DNA of 64,000 nucleotides from Alphaproteobacteria bacterium bin52 (GTDB taxonomy: Bacteria; Pseudomonadota; Alphaproteobacteria; Thalassobaculales; Thalassobaculaceae), in the NCBI GenBank assembly GCA_002238645.1, contig MPMT01000019.1, forward strand, positions 1 through 64,000. The letters run 5' to 3'. Positions within the stretch are counted from its first letter, which is position 1. Every line of letters begins with the position of its first letter. The notes beneath the pieces are model-generated. The model searched no databases. It was not told the DNA's origin and worked only from the letters and a program-made list of their open reading frames with translations. A program made the position numbers and the translations under genes. Shown here in pieces: positions 35,920 through 45,078 of this stretch.

Positions 35920-38099
35920 CACCCCGCCCCGGCGCCGCGCGCGAGCCTGAGTGCATTGGCGGTCACCAGCACAGAAGAGAGCGACATGGCGAGTGCCGCC
36001 ACCAGGGGGGTTGCAAGCCCGGTAACCGCAACCGGAACCGCAACCAGGTTGTAGACCGCCGCCAGTGCCAGGTTCTGGCGCATGAGGGTGCGCGCCCGGC
36101 GCGCGCAGTCGACCGCCGAGGAGACAGCGCGGAGCGAGTCGCCCAGGTAGACCAGGTCGGCGGCGGTGCGCCCGACATCGCAGGCGCCCGACGGCGCCAT
36201 CGAGGCGTGGGCGGCTCCGAGCGCCGGACCGTCGTTCAGTCCGTCACCGACCATCAGGACCCGCTCGCCGGCCGCCTGCAATTCCCCGAGCCGCACGTTC
36301 TTGTCTCCCGGCGGCACCTCGCCACGCCACCGATCGACCCCGGCGGCAGCGGCCACGGCCGCAACCCGTTCCGACCGGTCGCCCGAGAGGATCTCGACCC
36401 CGAGGCCGAGCCCGGACAGCGCGCGCACCGTGCCGGCAACCTCGGGACGCAGCACCTCCTCGAACCCGAACCCGGCCAGCAACTCGCCGTCACGGCTCAG
36501 CACCATGTCGCCGGCAGACCGGCCGGCCCAGCCCGCTCGACCGAGCCGGAAGCACTGTCCGTCAACCCTGTACTCCAGCCCGTCGCCGATGTGTTCGCTC
36601 ACACCCAAGCAGTCGTCAGGATTGATCGCGCGGGCATCGGCAAGCGCACGGATCGCCCGCGCCTTCGGGTGTGAACTCGCACGCGCCATGCCGGCCGCGC
36701 GTGCAAGTGCTGCCGCGTCGATCCGCCCGCCATCGGCAACCCGGGCCTCGCCGGTGGTAATCGTCCCGGTCTTGTCCAGCACCACGTGGGTGACCGCTGC
36801 CAGCCGCTCGAGGGCTGCACCGTCCTTGAGCAGGATCCGGGCGGCAAACAGCCGGCCCGCGGCCACCACGTGCACCATCGGCACCGCGAGCGCCAGCGCG
36901 CAGGGGCAGGTAATGATGAGGACCGCAACCGCGATCCGGGCGGAGTGCCACGCATCACCGGATGCCGCCCACCAGCCAAGAAAGGCGAGGACGGCAACCG
37001 CATGCACCGCCGGCACGTAAACCGCGGCCGCCCGGTCCGAGAGCGCGCGGTAGCCGGCCCGGGCACCCTCCGCCGCCTCCATCAGCCGGGTGACCGAGGC
37101 CACGAAACTCTCCGATACCGGTCTGGTGGCCCGCATGCGGAACCCGTCACCGAGGTTCAGCATGCCGGCGCTGAGTTCGTCCCCCGCGCGCAGTGTCACC
37201 GGCACCGACTCGCCGGTGACGATCGCCGCGTCGACCAGCCCCGGTCCGTCGAGCACCTCGCCGTCGACCGCGATCCGGTCGCCCGGGCGCACCAGCAGTA
37301 CCTCGCCCGCGCTCACCTGCGCGACATCGACATCGCGGACATTCCCGTCGGCTGCCACCCGCAACGCATGTCGGGGCGCCAGCCGCGACAGCAGCGTCGC
37401 GGCACCGCGGGCGCGCCGGCGCATCAGGTGATCGAGGGTGCGCCCAATCAGCAGGAAGAACAGCAGCCCGACCGCGGCGTCGAAATACGCGTGCGGACCA
37501 CCCCGGGCGGTTTCCACCAGCGACAGGGCCACGGCAAGGATCACCGCGAGCGAAATCGGAACATCCATGGTCAGGCGCCGGACCGCGAGTGCTGCCAGCG
37601 CACCGGAGAAGAACGGCCTGCCGGCCACTGCGACGGCCGGGATGGCGATCAGCGCCGAGAGCCAGTGAAACAGGTCGCGGGTACTGGCATCGGCACCGGA
37701 CCAGACCGCGATCGACATCAGCATGATGTTGCCGGCGGCGAACCCGGCAACCGCGAGCGACAGCAGCAGCCGGCGATACCGCGCGTCGTCTCCCGCCGCC
37801 TCGCGATCAGGGTCGGGGATATGCGCCTCGAACCCGAGCGTGCGCAGGGCCGAGAGCATCGCTGCCGACGAGGTCACCCCCTCGCGCCAGACCACGCGCA
37901 CGCGCCGGAGCGTCAGGTTGACCCGAACCTCGACCACCCCCGGCGCCGCGGCAAGACCGGTCTCGATCGTGCGCATGCAGACGCCGCAGTGCATGCCGGG
38001 GACCGAGAGAACCAGTTCGCAGCGTCCGGCCCGGCGCCGGACGGCGGTGTCCGCGGTGCGGGCATCGAGGTCAGGGATCGCCGCGTCAGCCCGGAGCAT
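35919..38099 (-). CDS. ccoI: Copper-exporting P-type ATPase CcoI (FixI)
   Basis: A 726-residue P1B-type ATPase delivering copper for cbb3 oxidase assembly. An N-terminal heavy-metal domain has GMHCGVCMRTIE (about 35-46). Eight predicted membrane helices surround the CPC motif in IITCPCALALAVP. Cytosolic motifs are VTGES, the phosphorylated Asp in VLDKTGTITTGEA, the SSHPKARAI His-Pro pair and VGDGLNDGPAL. Length and order of motifs match FixI. It overlaps ccoH by 14 bp and ccoS by one base. Confidence 0.95.
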   Translation of the reverse strand: MLRADAAIPDLDARTADTAVRRRAGRCELVLSVPGMHCGVCMRTIETGLAAAPGVVEVRVNLTLRRVRVVWREGVTSSAAMLSALRTLGFEAHIPDPDREAAGDDARYRRLLLSLAVAGFAAGNIMLMSIAVWSGADASTRDLFHWLSALIAIPAVAVAGRPFFSGALAALAVRRLTMDVPISLAVILAVALSLVETARGGPHAYFDAAVGLLFFLLIGRTLDHLMRRRARGAATLLSRLAPRHALRVAADGNVRDVDVAQVSAGEVLLVRPGDRIAVDGEVLDGPGLVDAAIVTGESVPVTLRAGDELSAGMLNLGDGFRMRATRPVSESFVASVTRLMEAAEGARAGYRALSDRAAAVYVPAVHAVAVLAFLGWWAASGDAWHSARIAVAVLIITCPCALALAVPMVHVVAAGRLFAARILLKDGAALERLAAVTHVVLDKTGTITTGEARVADGGRIDAAALARAAGMARASSHPKARAIRALADARAINPDDCLGVSEHIGDGLEYRVDGQCFRLGRAGWAGRSAGDMVLSRDGELLAGFGFEEVLRPEVAGTVRALSGLGLGVEILSGDRSERVAAVAAAAGVDRWRGEVPPGDKNVRLGELQAAGERVLMVGDGLNDGPALGAAHASMAPSGACDVGRTAADLVYLGDSLRAVSSAVDCARRARTLMRQNLALAAVYNLVAVPVAVTGLATPLVAALAMSLSSVLVTANALRLARGAGAG

Positions 38100-38553
38100 C
38101 GACGCTGATCCGCTGTTCTAGCCTGAAGCGCGTCCCGTCAACGGCGACCGCATCCACGCGCACGTTCCACACACCGGGCCCCGGCGGTGGCCCGAACACG
38201 CCACGGTCGCCGTCGATGCGCATCTGCCCACCGGTATCCTCCCCGGTCCCGACCGGGCGTTCCAGGCGCAGGGCGACGGCTCCCAACGGGACCGGTGTGC
38301 CGTCCCGGTTGGTCAGGGTGAAGTCGAGGCCTGTTGCCGAGACCCGCAGCCTGCCGTCCCAGCCGAGCGCCTGCTGCTCTGCCGCCTGGCGCAGCACCGC
38401 ATTGTAGCGCTGGCTCGCGACATAGCTGTCGGGCACCACCAGCCCGGTCCAGGTTCCGGTCGCGACCAGCGCGAAGACCAGGTTCACGGCACACACCACC
38501 GCGAAGAACAGCCCGAACATCCAGGCGACGTGGCGGCCAGTCAGCCGGGTCAC
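38086..38553 (-). CDS. ccoH: cbb3 oxidase accessory protein CcoH (FixH)
   Basis: A 155-residue FixH protein. One N-terminal membrane helix (HVAWMFGLFFAVVCAVNLVF) is followed by a periplasmic domain with YNAVLRQAAEQQALGW, the family signature. The C-terminal GVWNVRVDAVAVDGTRF fits an immunoglobulin-like fold. It works with CcoI, CcoG and CcoS in oxidase assembly. Its start overlaps the ccoG stop by four bases. Confidence 0.93.
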   Translation of the reverse strand: MTRLTGRHVAWMFGLFFAVVCAVNLVFALVATGTWTGLVVPDSYVASQRYNAVLRQAAEQQALGWDGRLRVSATGLDFTLTNRDGTPVPLGAVALRLERPVGTGEDTGGQMRIDGDRGVFGPPPGPGVWNVRVDAVAVDGTRFRLEQRISVDAPG

Positions 38554-40106
38554 CCGCTGTCTCTCCGCGGGCTCTCGAACACGGCTTCCCGCGCCGCGAC
38601 CTCACCGTCATCGCGCGCCTCGGCGAGGAAGTGGAAACCGGAGTGCGAGCCCGGAAGATCGGCACGCGAGAGATGGACATAGACCTTCGCCGTCTTCAGC
38701 GCGTCGGGTGCGGCCGAGAAGGTGAGCGACGGCGACGGCTCTCCGGTCGCCCCTGCCAGTCGAAGCCGCGCACCCGGCAGGCCCTCGATCGTGAGCGTGA
38801 CCTCGCGTGGCTCGGTCTGCATGTTCAGGACCTTGATGGTGTAGCCGTTGCGGATCGACCCGTCGCTCAGCCGCACGAAGAGCGGATTGCGGTCGTGGAC
38901 CACGTGGAGTTCGAGCCGGTCGCGGGTCGCCAGCAGGCCGAGCATGACGATTCCGATCGCACACCACACACCCGCATAGCCGAGCGTGCGCGGCCGCAGC
39001 ACGATGCGCCACGAGAACCGGCGGACCCCGTCCGCGAGGCCTCCGTCCGGCGCCCGGGTGCGGCCCGGATCGATCTCGCCGTCCGGCCCGCGCGCCAGCG
39101 CCATGTTGGCATTGTAGTCGCTCAGCGTTGCATACGAGATCAGCCCTCCTGGCCGGCCGATCCGTTCCATCACCCCGTTGCAGGCATCGATGCACAGCGC
39201 GCAGGTAATGCACTCGAACTGCTGGCCGTCCCGGATGTCGATTCCCATGGGACAGACCGCGACACAGGCATTGCAGTCGACGCAGTCACCGCGCGGGCCG
39301 TCATCCTCCCGGTTGCGTCGCAGGTGGCGGCCACGCGGTTCACCGCGCCAGTCGTTGTAGGACACGGTAAGGGAGTTCTCGTCCAGCATGGCCCCCTGGA
39401 TCCGCGGCCACGGACACATGTAGATGCAGACCTGCTCGCGCAGCAGGCCGCCCAGCACGTAGGTGGTGGCGGTCAGCACCGCGATGGTGGCGTAGGCAAT
39501 CCCGGGGGCCTCGCCGCGGACGAGATCGACGGCGAGCCGCGGCGCATCGGCGAAGTAAAAGATCCAGGCGCCGCCGGTCGAGACCGCGATCAGCAACCAC
39601 ACCGCGTGCTTGGCACCGCGCCGGCGCAGCTTGTTGGCCGACCACGGTGCCGCGTCGAGCCTGACGCGGGCGTTCCGGTCACCCTCGAAGAACCGTTCGA
39701 TCACCAGAAACAGGTCGACCCAGACGGTCTGGGGACAGGCGTAGCCGCACCAGGCGCGGCCCACCGTCGAGGTAACCAGGAACAGCCCGATACCGGCCAT
39801 GATCAGCAGACCGGCCACATAGTAGAACTCGTGCGGCCAGATCTCGATGAAGAAGAAGAAGAAACGCCGGTTGGCAAGGTCCACCAGAACCGCCTGGTCC
39901 GACACGTGCGGGCCCCGGTCCCAGCGCAGCCAGGGCGTGACATAGTAGATGGCGAGCGTGACCGCCATGATCCACCACTTCAGCCGGCGGAAGGCCCCGC
40001 GAACACGCTTGGGATGGATGCGGACCCGCGGCGCATAGAGCGGGCCCTTGCGGTGATGCTCGACCGCAGAAACCTCGTGAAGCTCGGGCTCGCCTGCCTG
40101 GGTCAT
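38550..40106 (-). CDS. ccoG: cbb3 oxidase accessory ferredoxin CcoG (FixG)
   Basis: A 518-residue membrane iron-sulfur protein that reduces copper for cbb3 assembly. Membrane helices lie in the first 230 residues, with GRAWCGYACPQTVW as a conserved site. Two 4Fe-4S motifs follow, CVDCNACVAVCP and CITCALCIDACN. A periplasmic Ig-like domain forms the C-terminus. An unusual Phe run (RRFFFFFIEIW) is seen in many FixG proteins. It begins 12 bp after ccoP. Confidence 0.95.
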   Translation of the reverse strand: MTQAGEPELHEVSAVEHHRKGPLYAPRVRIHPKRVRGAFRRLKWWIMAVTLAIYYVTPWLRWDRGPHVSDQAVLVDLANRRFFFFFIEIWPHEFYYVAGLLIMAGIGLFLVTSTVGRAWCGYACPQTVWVDLFLVIERFFEGDRNARVRLDAAPWSANKLRRRGAKHAVWLLIAVSTGGAWIFYFADAPRLAVDLVRGEAPGIAYATIAVLTATTYVLGGLLREQVCIYMCPWPRIQGAMLDENSLTVSYNDWRGEPRGRHLRRNREDDGPRGDCVDCNACVAVCPMGIDIRDGQQFECITCALCIDACNGVMERIGRPGGLISYATLSDYNANMALARGPDGEIDPGRTRAPDGGLADGVRRFSWRIVLRPRTLGYAGVWCAIGIVMLGLLATRDRLELHVVHDRNPLFVRLSDGSIRNGYTIKVLNMQTEPREVTLTIEGLPGARLRLAGATGEPSPSLTFSAAPDALKTAKVYVHLSRADLPGSHSGFHFLAEARDDGEVAAREAVFESPRRDSG

Positions 40107-40118
40107 CGCACTGCCGTG

Positions 40119-40964
40119 CTATTCGCCCCCGCCGAGGCTGTGAACGTAGAGCGTGAGTTGCTTGACCACGGTGTCGCCAAGCCGCGCACCCCAAGCCGGC
40201 ATGACACCGTGCGACGGTTGCCTGACCTGCGCCATGATCGAGTCTGGATCCGAGCCGTAGAGCCAGATGGCGTCGGCAAGCGCCGGGGCTCCGAGGTCCC
40301 GCATGCCCTCCCCGCCCTCGCCGTGGCACACCTCACACTGCTCGGCGTAGATTTCGCTGCCGAAGTTGGCGTCGCCGGTGACCGGCTCGCGGCCGCCGAG
40401 TGCGAGCAGGTGGGCGGTCACGTCGCGGATGTCCGCAGCCTCGAGGATGCCGTCGGCCCCGAAGGCCGGCATCTCGGAGAACCGGCTATCGTCGTTGGCC
40501 TCGTCCCGGACGCCGGCGCTGATCGTCTGGTGGATTTCCTCGAGCGATCCTCCCCAGATCCAGTCGTCATCGTTCAGGTTCGGGTATCCAACAGACCCGA
40601 CCGCGCCCGATCCATGGCACTGGGAGCAGTGAACCCGGAAGGCGGCGGCCCCGCCGGCGATGGCGAACTGCGCCAGTTCCTCGTCGCCGCGGATGGTCGC
40701 CAGGTCGGAACTGGCGATCCGCTCGATGATCTCGCGGCGCTCGTCGGCAACCATCGCCATGGTCTGTTCGAGTTCGGCGCGGCTCGAGTAGCCGAGCAGC
40801 CCGGCGGTATTGCCAGTCACGAGCGGTATTGCCGGGTAGGCGATGCAGTATCCGATGCCCCACAGGATGGTGAGGTAGAAGGTCCACAACCACCACCGCG
40901 GAAGCGGAGTGTTGAGCTCGCGGATGCCGTCCCATTCGTGGCCGGTTGTCTCCTGCTCACTCAT
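40119..40964 (-). CDS. ccoP: cbb3 oxidase diheme subunit CcoP
   Basis: A 281-residue membrane-anchored diheme cytochrome c that passes electrons to the CcoO/CcoN core. A membrane helix is at about 30-55 (LWTFYLTILWGIGYCIAYPA). Heme-binding CSQCH lies at about 113 and CEVCH at about 210, each with downstream Met ligands. Length is usual. Its ATG lies inside the last codons of ccoQ (8-bp overlap). Confidence 0.95.
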   Translation of the reverse strand: MSEQETTGHEWDGIRELNTPLPRWWLWTFYLTILWGIGYCIAYPAIPLVTGNTAGLLGYSSRAELEQTMAMVADERREIIERIASSDLATIRGDEELAQFAIAGGAAAFRVHCSQCHGSGAVGSVGYPNLNDDDWIWGGSLEEIHQTISAGVRDEANDDSRFSEMPAFGADGILEAADIRDVTAHLLALGGREPVTGDANFGSEIYAEQCEVCHGEGGEGMRDLGAPALADAIWLYGSDPDSIMAQVRQPSHGVMPAWGARLGDTVVKQLTLYVHSLGGGE

Positions 40965-41121
40965 CGTCCCGGTCCTCCCGGAACGGAATGAGCGCCGCCT
41001 TCTCGGCGGCGGCGCGTGCGCCGGGACGCAGGCAGGTAAACAGCACCAGTCCGACGAAGGTGATAACCAGGTAGATCAGTCCCCAGCTGCCGGCAAGGTG
41101 ACGCAGGGTTTCGTAGTCCAT
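40957..41121 (-). CDS. ccoQ: cbb3 oxidase small subunit CcoQ
   Basis: A 54-residue single-span protein. MDYETLRHLAGSWGLIYLVI begins the chain; the helix continues TFVGLVLFTCLRPG, then a charged C-terminal tail ends REDRDDE. This is the usual CcoQ, which stabilises the CcoNO core. It lies between ccoO (9 bp away) and ccoP (overlap). Confidence 0.93.
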   Translation of the reverse strand: MDYETLRHLAGSWGLIYLVITFVGLVLFTCLRPGARAAAEKAALIPFREDRDDE

Positions 41122-41130
41122 CGCCGCCTC

Positions 41131-41862
41131 CTACCGCAGGTTCTCTTCTGGCCGGAACGCCGTGAAATCCACCAGGGTGCCGAGCATCTGCATGTAGGCG
41201 ACCAGCGCATCCATCTCGGTCGCACGGCCGGGCTGGCCGTCGAAGTCCCGGACCGTCACCGGACCGTAGCGTGCGAAGAGCCCGTCGGAATCGGCTTCCG
41301 GATCGGCCTGGGCGTACATGTCGGCCACCGCGTTCGCCACCATCTCCTCGCTGTAGGGCACACCGAGTGCCGCCTGCACCTCGAGGTGGCCGGAGACGTG
41401 ACCGTCGCGCAACACGGTTGCGAGCAGGCTCGGATAGGATGGCATCACCGACTCCGGCACCACCGAGCGCGGCGCGATCATGTGCTGGACGTGCCATTCG
41501 TCCGAGTAGCGCCCGCCGACGCGTGCAAGGTCGGGACCGGTCCTCTTTGATCCCCACTGGAACGGTCGATCGTACATGGATTCGGCCGCGAGCGAGTAGT
41601 GCCCGTAGCGTTCGACCTCGTCACGGAACGGCCTGATCATCTGGCTGTGGCAGACGTAACAGCCCTCGCGCACATAGATGTTCCGGCCGGCCAGTTCGAG
41701 GGGTGTGTACGGCCGCATTCCCTTGACCTTCTCGATGGTGTTGTCGAGGTAGAACAGCGGCGCGATCTCGACGATGCCGCCGACGGACACCACCAGCAGG
41801 CTCGCGACCAGCAGCAGGGTGGCGTTGCGTTCGAGGCTCTTGTGCCGGGAAAGAAACGCCAT
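41131..41862 (-). CDS. ccoO: cbb3 oxidase monoheme subunit CcoO
   Basis: A 243-residue membrane-anchored cytochrome c. One N-terminal helix is followed by [20 protein letters not shown] with the single CxxCH (about residues 68-72), and [20 protein letters not shown], both hallmarks of CcoO. A GTG at 41865 also exists, but the ATG at 41862 overlaps the ccoN stop (TGATG) and gives the standard N-terminus. It receives electrons from CcoP and passes them to CcoN. Confidence 0.96.
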   Translation of the reverse strand: MAFLSRHKSLERNATLLLVASLLVVSVGGIVEIAPLFYLDNTIEKVKGMRPYTPLELAGRNIYVREGCYVCHSQMIRPFRDEVERYGHYSLAAESMYDRPFQWGSKRTGPDLARVGGRYSDEWHVQHMIAPRSVVPESVMPSYPSLLATVLRDGHVSGHLEVQAALGVPYSEEMVANAVADMYAQADPEADSDGLFARYGPVTVRDFDGQPGRATEMDALVAYMQMLGTLVDFTAFRPEENLR

Positions 41863-43460
41863 CACGCATGCCCTCCGGCTGCCGAGGGAACCAGGGGCAC
41901 CTCGTCACGGATCCTGCCGCGGGCCGTCATCCACAGGTTCCACGCCATGAGCACGGCACCGGTGAGGTAGAGCACTCCGCCGAGCAGCCGCAGGACGTAG
42001 TACGGGAACATCGCGTCAACGGTCTCGGCGAAGGAATACACCAGGAAACCCTGGTCGTCGTACTCGCGCCACATCAGCCCCTGCTGGATGCCGGAGACCC
42101 ACATCACCGCGGCGTAGACCATGATTCCGAGCGTCGCCAGCCAGAAGTGCCAGTTGATCATGCGCAGGCTGTAGAGCCGCTCCCGGCCCCACAGCCGGGG
42201 CACCAGGAAGTACATGGCGGCAAAGCTGATCATCCCCACCCAGCCCAGCGCCCCGGAGTGGACATGGCCGATTGTCCAGTCGGTGTAGTGGCTGAGAGAG
42301 TTGACCGCCTTGATCGACATCACCGGCCCCTCGAAGGTCGCCATGCCGTAGAATGCGAGCGCAAGGACCATCATGCGGATGATCGGGTCGGTGCGGATCT
42401 TGTCCCAGGCACCCGAGAGCGTCATCAGCCCGTTGACCATGCCGCCCCACGACGGCATCCACAGCATCACCGAGAACACCATGCCCAGGGTCTGGGCCCA
42501 GTCGGGCAGCGCGGTGTAGTGCAGGTGGTGCGGACCGGCCCAGATGTAGAGGAAGATCAGCGACCAGAAGTGCACGATCGACAGGCGGTAGGAATAGACC
42601 GGGCGATCAGCCTGCTTCGGCACGAAGTAGTACATCATGCCGAGGAACCCGGCCGTCAGGAAGAACCCGACCGCGTTGTGCGCGTACCACCACTGGGTCA
42701 ACGCGTCCTGTACCCCGGCGAACACGATGTAGCTCTTCGCACCGACCAGCGAGACCGGAAGCGCCATGTTGTTCACCACGTGCAGCATGGCGACCGTGAC
42801 GATGAAGGACAGGTAGAACCAGTTGGCCACGTAGATATGCGGTTCCCTGCGCCTGAACAGGGTGAACAGGAACACCGCGAGGTAGGCGACCCAGACCGCG
42901 GTCAGCCACAGGTCGACGTACCACTCCGGCTCGGCGTACTCCTTCGACTGGGTTATCCCGAGCAGGTATCCGGTCGCCGCCAGCACGATGAACAGCTGGT
43001 AGCCCCAGAAAACGAACCAGACGAGGTTGCCGAGCGCAAGCCGGGCCCGGCAGGTCCGCTGCACCACATAGAAGCTCGTGCACAGCAGCGCGTTGCCGCC
43101 AAATGCGAAGATCACTGCCGAGGTATGCAGCGGCCGCAGGCGCCCGAAGGTAAACCACGGGTCGACGTTGAGTTGGGGCCAGGCCAGCTGGGCGGCGATG
43201 ACCACTCCGACCAGAAGCCCCGCGAGGCCCCAGAACACCGTCGCGATGATGCCCCACCGCACCACGTCGTCCTGGTAGCCGGTCGTCTCGGGTGCAGGCG
43301 CAAACCGTACCTGGCGCAGCATCACGATGGTGGCGGCGGCGAAACAGACGGCAGCAATCCAGGCGTGCGCCCGGAATTCGGGCTCGACACCCTTTGCCGC
43401 CGCGATCACCGCCAGCAGCGTGGCAAATCCGGTTACACCGATCCAGAAGGCGCTTCGCAT
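41862..43460 (-). CDS. ccoN: cbb3 oxidase catalytic subunit I CcoN
   Basis: A 532-residue heme-copper oxidase subunit with about 13-14 membrane helices. Heme and copper His ligands are visible in [48 protein letters not shown], and [13 protein letters not shown]. The active-site cross-linked Tyr of this class should lie in the TLSHYTDW-type region (here SLSHYTDW). The ATG at 43460 gives [11 protein letters not shown]. First gene of an eight-gene operon (ccoNOQP-GHIS). Such operons are usually induced by low oxygen through FNR/FixK, but I found no clear FNR box in the region upstream. Confidence 0.97.
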   Translation of the reverse strand: MRSAFWIGVTGFATLLAVIAAAKGVEPEFRAHAWIAAVCFAAATIVMLRQVRFAPAPETTGYQDDVVRWGIIATVFWGLAGLLVGVVIAAQLAWPQLNVDPWFTFGRLRPLHTSAVIFAFGGNALLCTSFYVVQRTCRARLALGNLVWFVFWGYQLFIVLAATGYLLGITQSKEYAEPEWYVDLWLTAVWVAYLAVFLFTLFRRREPHIYVANWFYLSFIVTVAMLHVVNNMALPVSLVGAKSYIVFAGVQDALTQWWYAHNAVGFFLTAGFLGMMYYFVPKQADRPVYSYRLSIVHFWSLIFLYIWAGPHHLHYTALPDWAQTLGMVFSVMLWMPSWGGMVNGLMTLSGAWDKIRTDPIIRMMVLALAFYGMATFEGPVMSIKAVNSLSHYTDWTIGHVHSGALGWVGMISFAAMYFLVPRLWGRERLYSLRMINWHFWLATLGIMVYAAVMWVSGIQQGLMWREYDDQGFLVYSFAETVDAMFPYYVLRLLGGVLYLTGAVLMAWNLWMTARGRIRDEVPLVPSAAGGHA

Positions 43461-44264
43461 GTCCGTTCCCGTCCAGCATGACCGGCACCGGAATCCCGAC
43501 GTGCCGGGATGGCGCGAGTATCCGGCCAAGCCCGGCGGATTTCAAGCGCTCCCATGAAGATGTGCTGACGTCCTCGAAGCCCGACTACACACACCCCCGG
43601 CGTGGCTTTCCGCGACCCGCCTGGCTCTCCGGGTTGACGGATCGCTTGCCGCCCGGCCAACTGCCACTCCCCTATTGCGGGCGCGTTTGTCGATGCTGCC
43701 TCATGCGGGACATCTGCCACTCTCTCGCGATGTCACGGCTCTTCTCGTTCGATGGTGAGGTCCTCGCCGCCGCGATGCGGGGACCTTCGAAAGGTGTGCG
43801 ACCGCCATTCCGCGCGAACGTCCCCTTCCGCTTGCACGCGCATATTCCAACAATCCCCGGAAGTTCCGCCGGCGGCGATCATTTCCCAGCCGGGATCCGT
43901 TGTCGATCGACGAACATGATCTGCACACCGTCATTCGCGAAGTCGGGGACTTCATCATCCCCGCAGCTCTCGCAGCGACAGACGATCGCCAGGTCCCGAG
44001 ACACCGGATGTTCGAAGGCGGCTGAAACCTGTCACCTGACCGCATTCGCCCGGAACGCCATGGTCACCCGACACAGTCACGGGACTCTGGATCACGAGAC
44101 TGTTGCCGCGACATCTCACTTGGCGGCACGCCGCATCAAGCGACAGGGCGATCGGCTGCAGCAATGCGGAACGGGTCGGATCCGGCCGAACCGGTCCCGG
44201 ACACCCGTGTCCGCAACCGGACCATCCCGGACTCCGGATCTGTGGCATCACGCGCTGGGAGCGG
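43461..44264. other. Intergenic stretch upstream of ccoN
   Basis: About 800 bp that should contain the ccoN promoter. On the plus strand a frame ending at TGA 44023-44025 reads LSIDEHDLHTVIREVGDFII, which looks protein-like, but it has no clear start and I do not know the family; it may be the tail of a lost gene. No TTGAT-N4-ATCAA element was noticed. Confidence 0.4.
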
Positions 44265-45050
44265 CTATCCGTAGCTGCGCGACATGCCGGCGGCCGGGTC
44301 GGCAAAGGCGCCGTAGGGCGGATAGGGATAGCGCAGCCCGTTCTTCGCCAGGTGCTTCATGCCCTCGACTCCGCGCAGGAACTCGTCGGGCGGACAGGCC
44401 ATCAGCAGCTCGTCGTCGGCGACACCGCCGTAGCGCCGCTCGGCGTAACAGGGCAGCGCGAGGCTGGTCTGGCGGGTCGACAGGGCCCGGCCCCAGCTGT
44501 CGGCGCAGGCACTCTCGCCGGTCACGGTGAAGTCGTAGCGACGGTACTCGTGGTACTGCAGGCCGTTGATGAACAGGATCATCTGGCCGGGCGAGGCGTA
44601 GAACAGGCAAATGTCGGGCGGATCGAGCCTGGCCGAGCGCAACGGCGACGCGGCGAGCCCGGTGTAGCGCCCGGCGGCCACGCGGGGCATCTGCGCCTGG
44701 TGCGCCGCCGCCGCCTCGCGGTTGCCGAACCAGACCCCGTCCATCTTCTCGCCCGAGGCGAGCTCATCGGGAACCGGTTCGAGCCCGATGTTGGCACCGC
44801 AACTCGCGCCCTGGCGCAGGTTGTCCTGCACGATACCGAGGGTGAACCCGGCGGTCCGCACCTGGGTGACAAGCTGGCAGGTCGTGAAGAAACGACCGTC
44901 CGCGGGTGTCCGCAGGCCCGGGATGCGGCGCATCTCGTCGGCATCCTCGAACAGCTTCATGCCGAACGGGATGGTGCGGATGCGCAACATCTCGATCAGG
45001 TCGGCCGCCGCATCTCGCAGGCTGGCGGCGTCGGGCAGTGTTGCGGACAT
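44265..45050 (-). CDS. DUF169 family protein
   Basis: A 261-residue protein of family DUF169, function unknown. It has TIPFGMKLFEDADEMRRIPG, TTCQLVTQVRTAGFTLGI, a Cys-containing block GASCGANIGLEP and the typical CPPDEFLRGVEGMKHLA near the end. Several conserved cysteines (TTCQ, ASCG, SACADSWG, LPCYAERR) hint at metal or cofactor binding. It is the last gene of the long F420/LLM operon and lies 28 bp after the GMC gene. Confidence 0.85.
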   Translation of the reverse strand: MSATLPDAASLRDAAADLIEMLRIRTIPFGMKLFEDADEMRRIPGLRTPADGRFFTTCQLVTQVRTAGFTLGIVQDNLRQGASCGANIGLEPVPDELASGEKMDGVWFGNREAAAAHQAQMPRVAAGRYTGLAASPLRSARLDPPDICLFYASPGQMILFINGLQYHEYRRYDFTVTGESACADSWGRALSTRQTSLALPCYAERRYGGVADDELLMACPPDEFLRGVEGMKHLAKNGLRYPYPPYGAFADPAAGMSRSYG

Positions 45051-45078
45051 TGCTGTCTCCCGGTCCGGACGCGGTCTT

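Noticed and set aside
38334-40991. Plus-strand 885-codon frame over ccoG-ccoP
   Set aside because: Antisense shadow of well-identified cbb3 maturation genes; Arg/Pro/Asp/His-rich sequence without domains.
43461-44264. FNR/FixK box upstream of ccoN
   Set aside because: Expected for cbb3 operons, but no TTGAT-N4-ATCAA-like sequence was found by eye.
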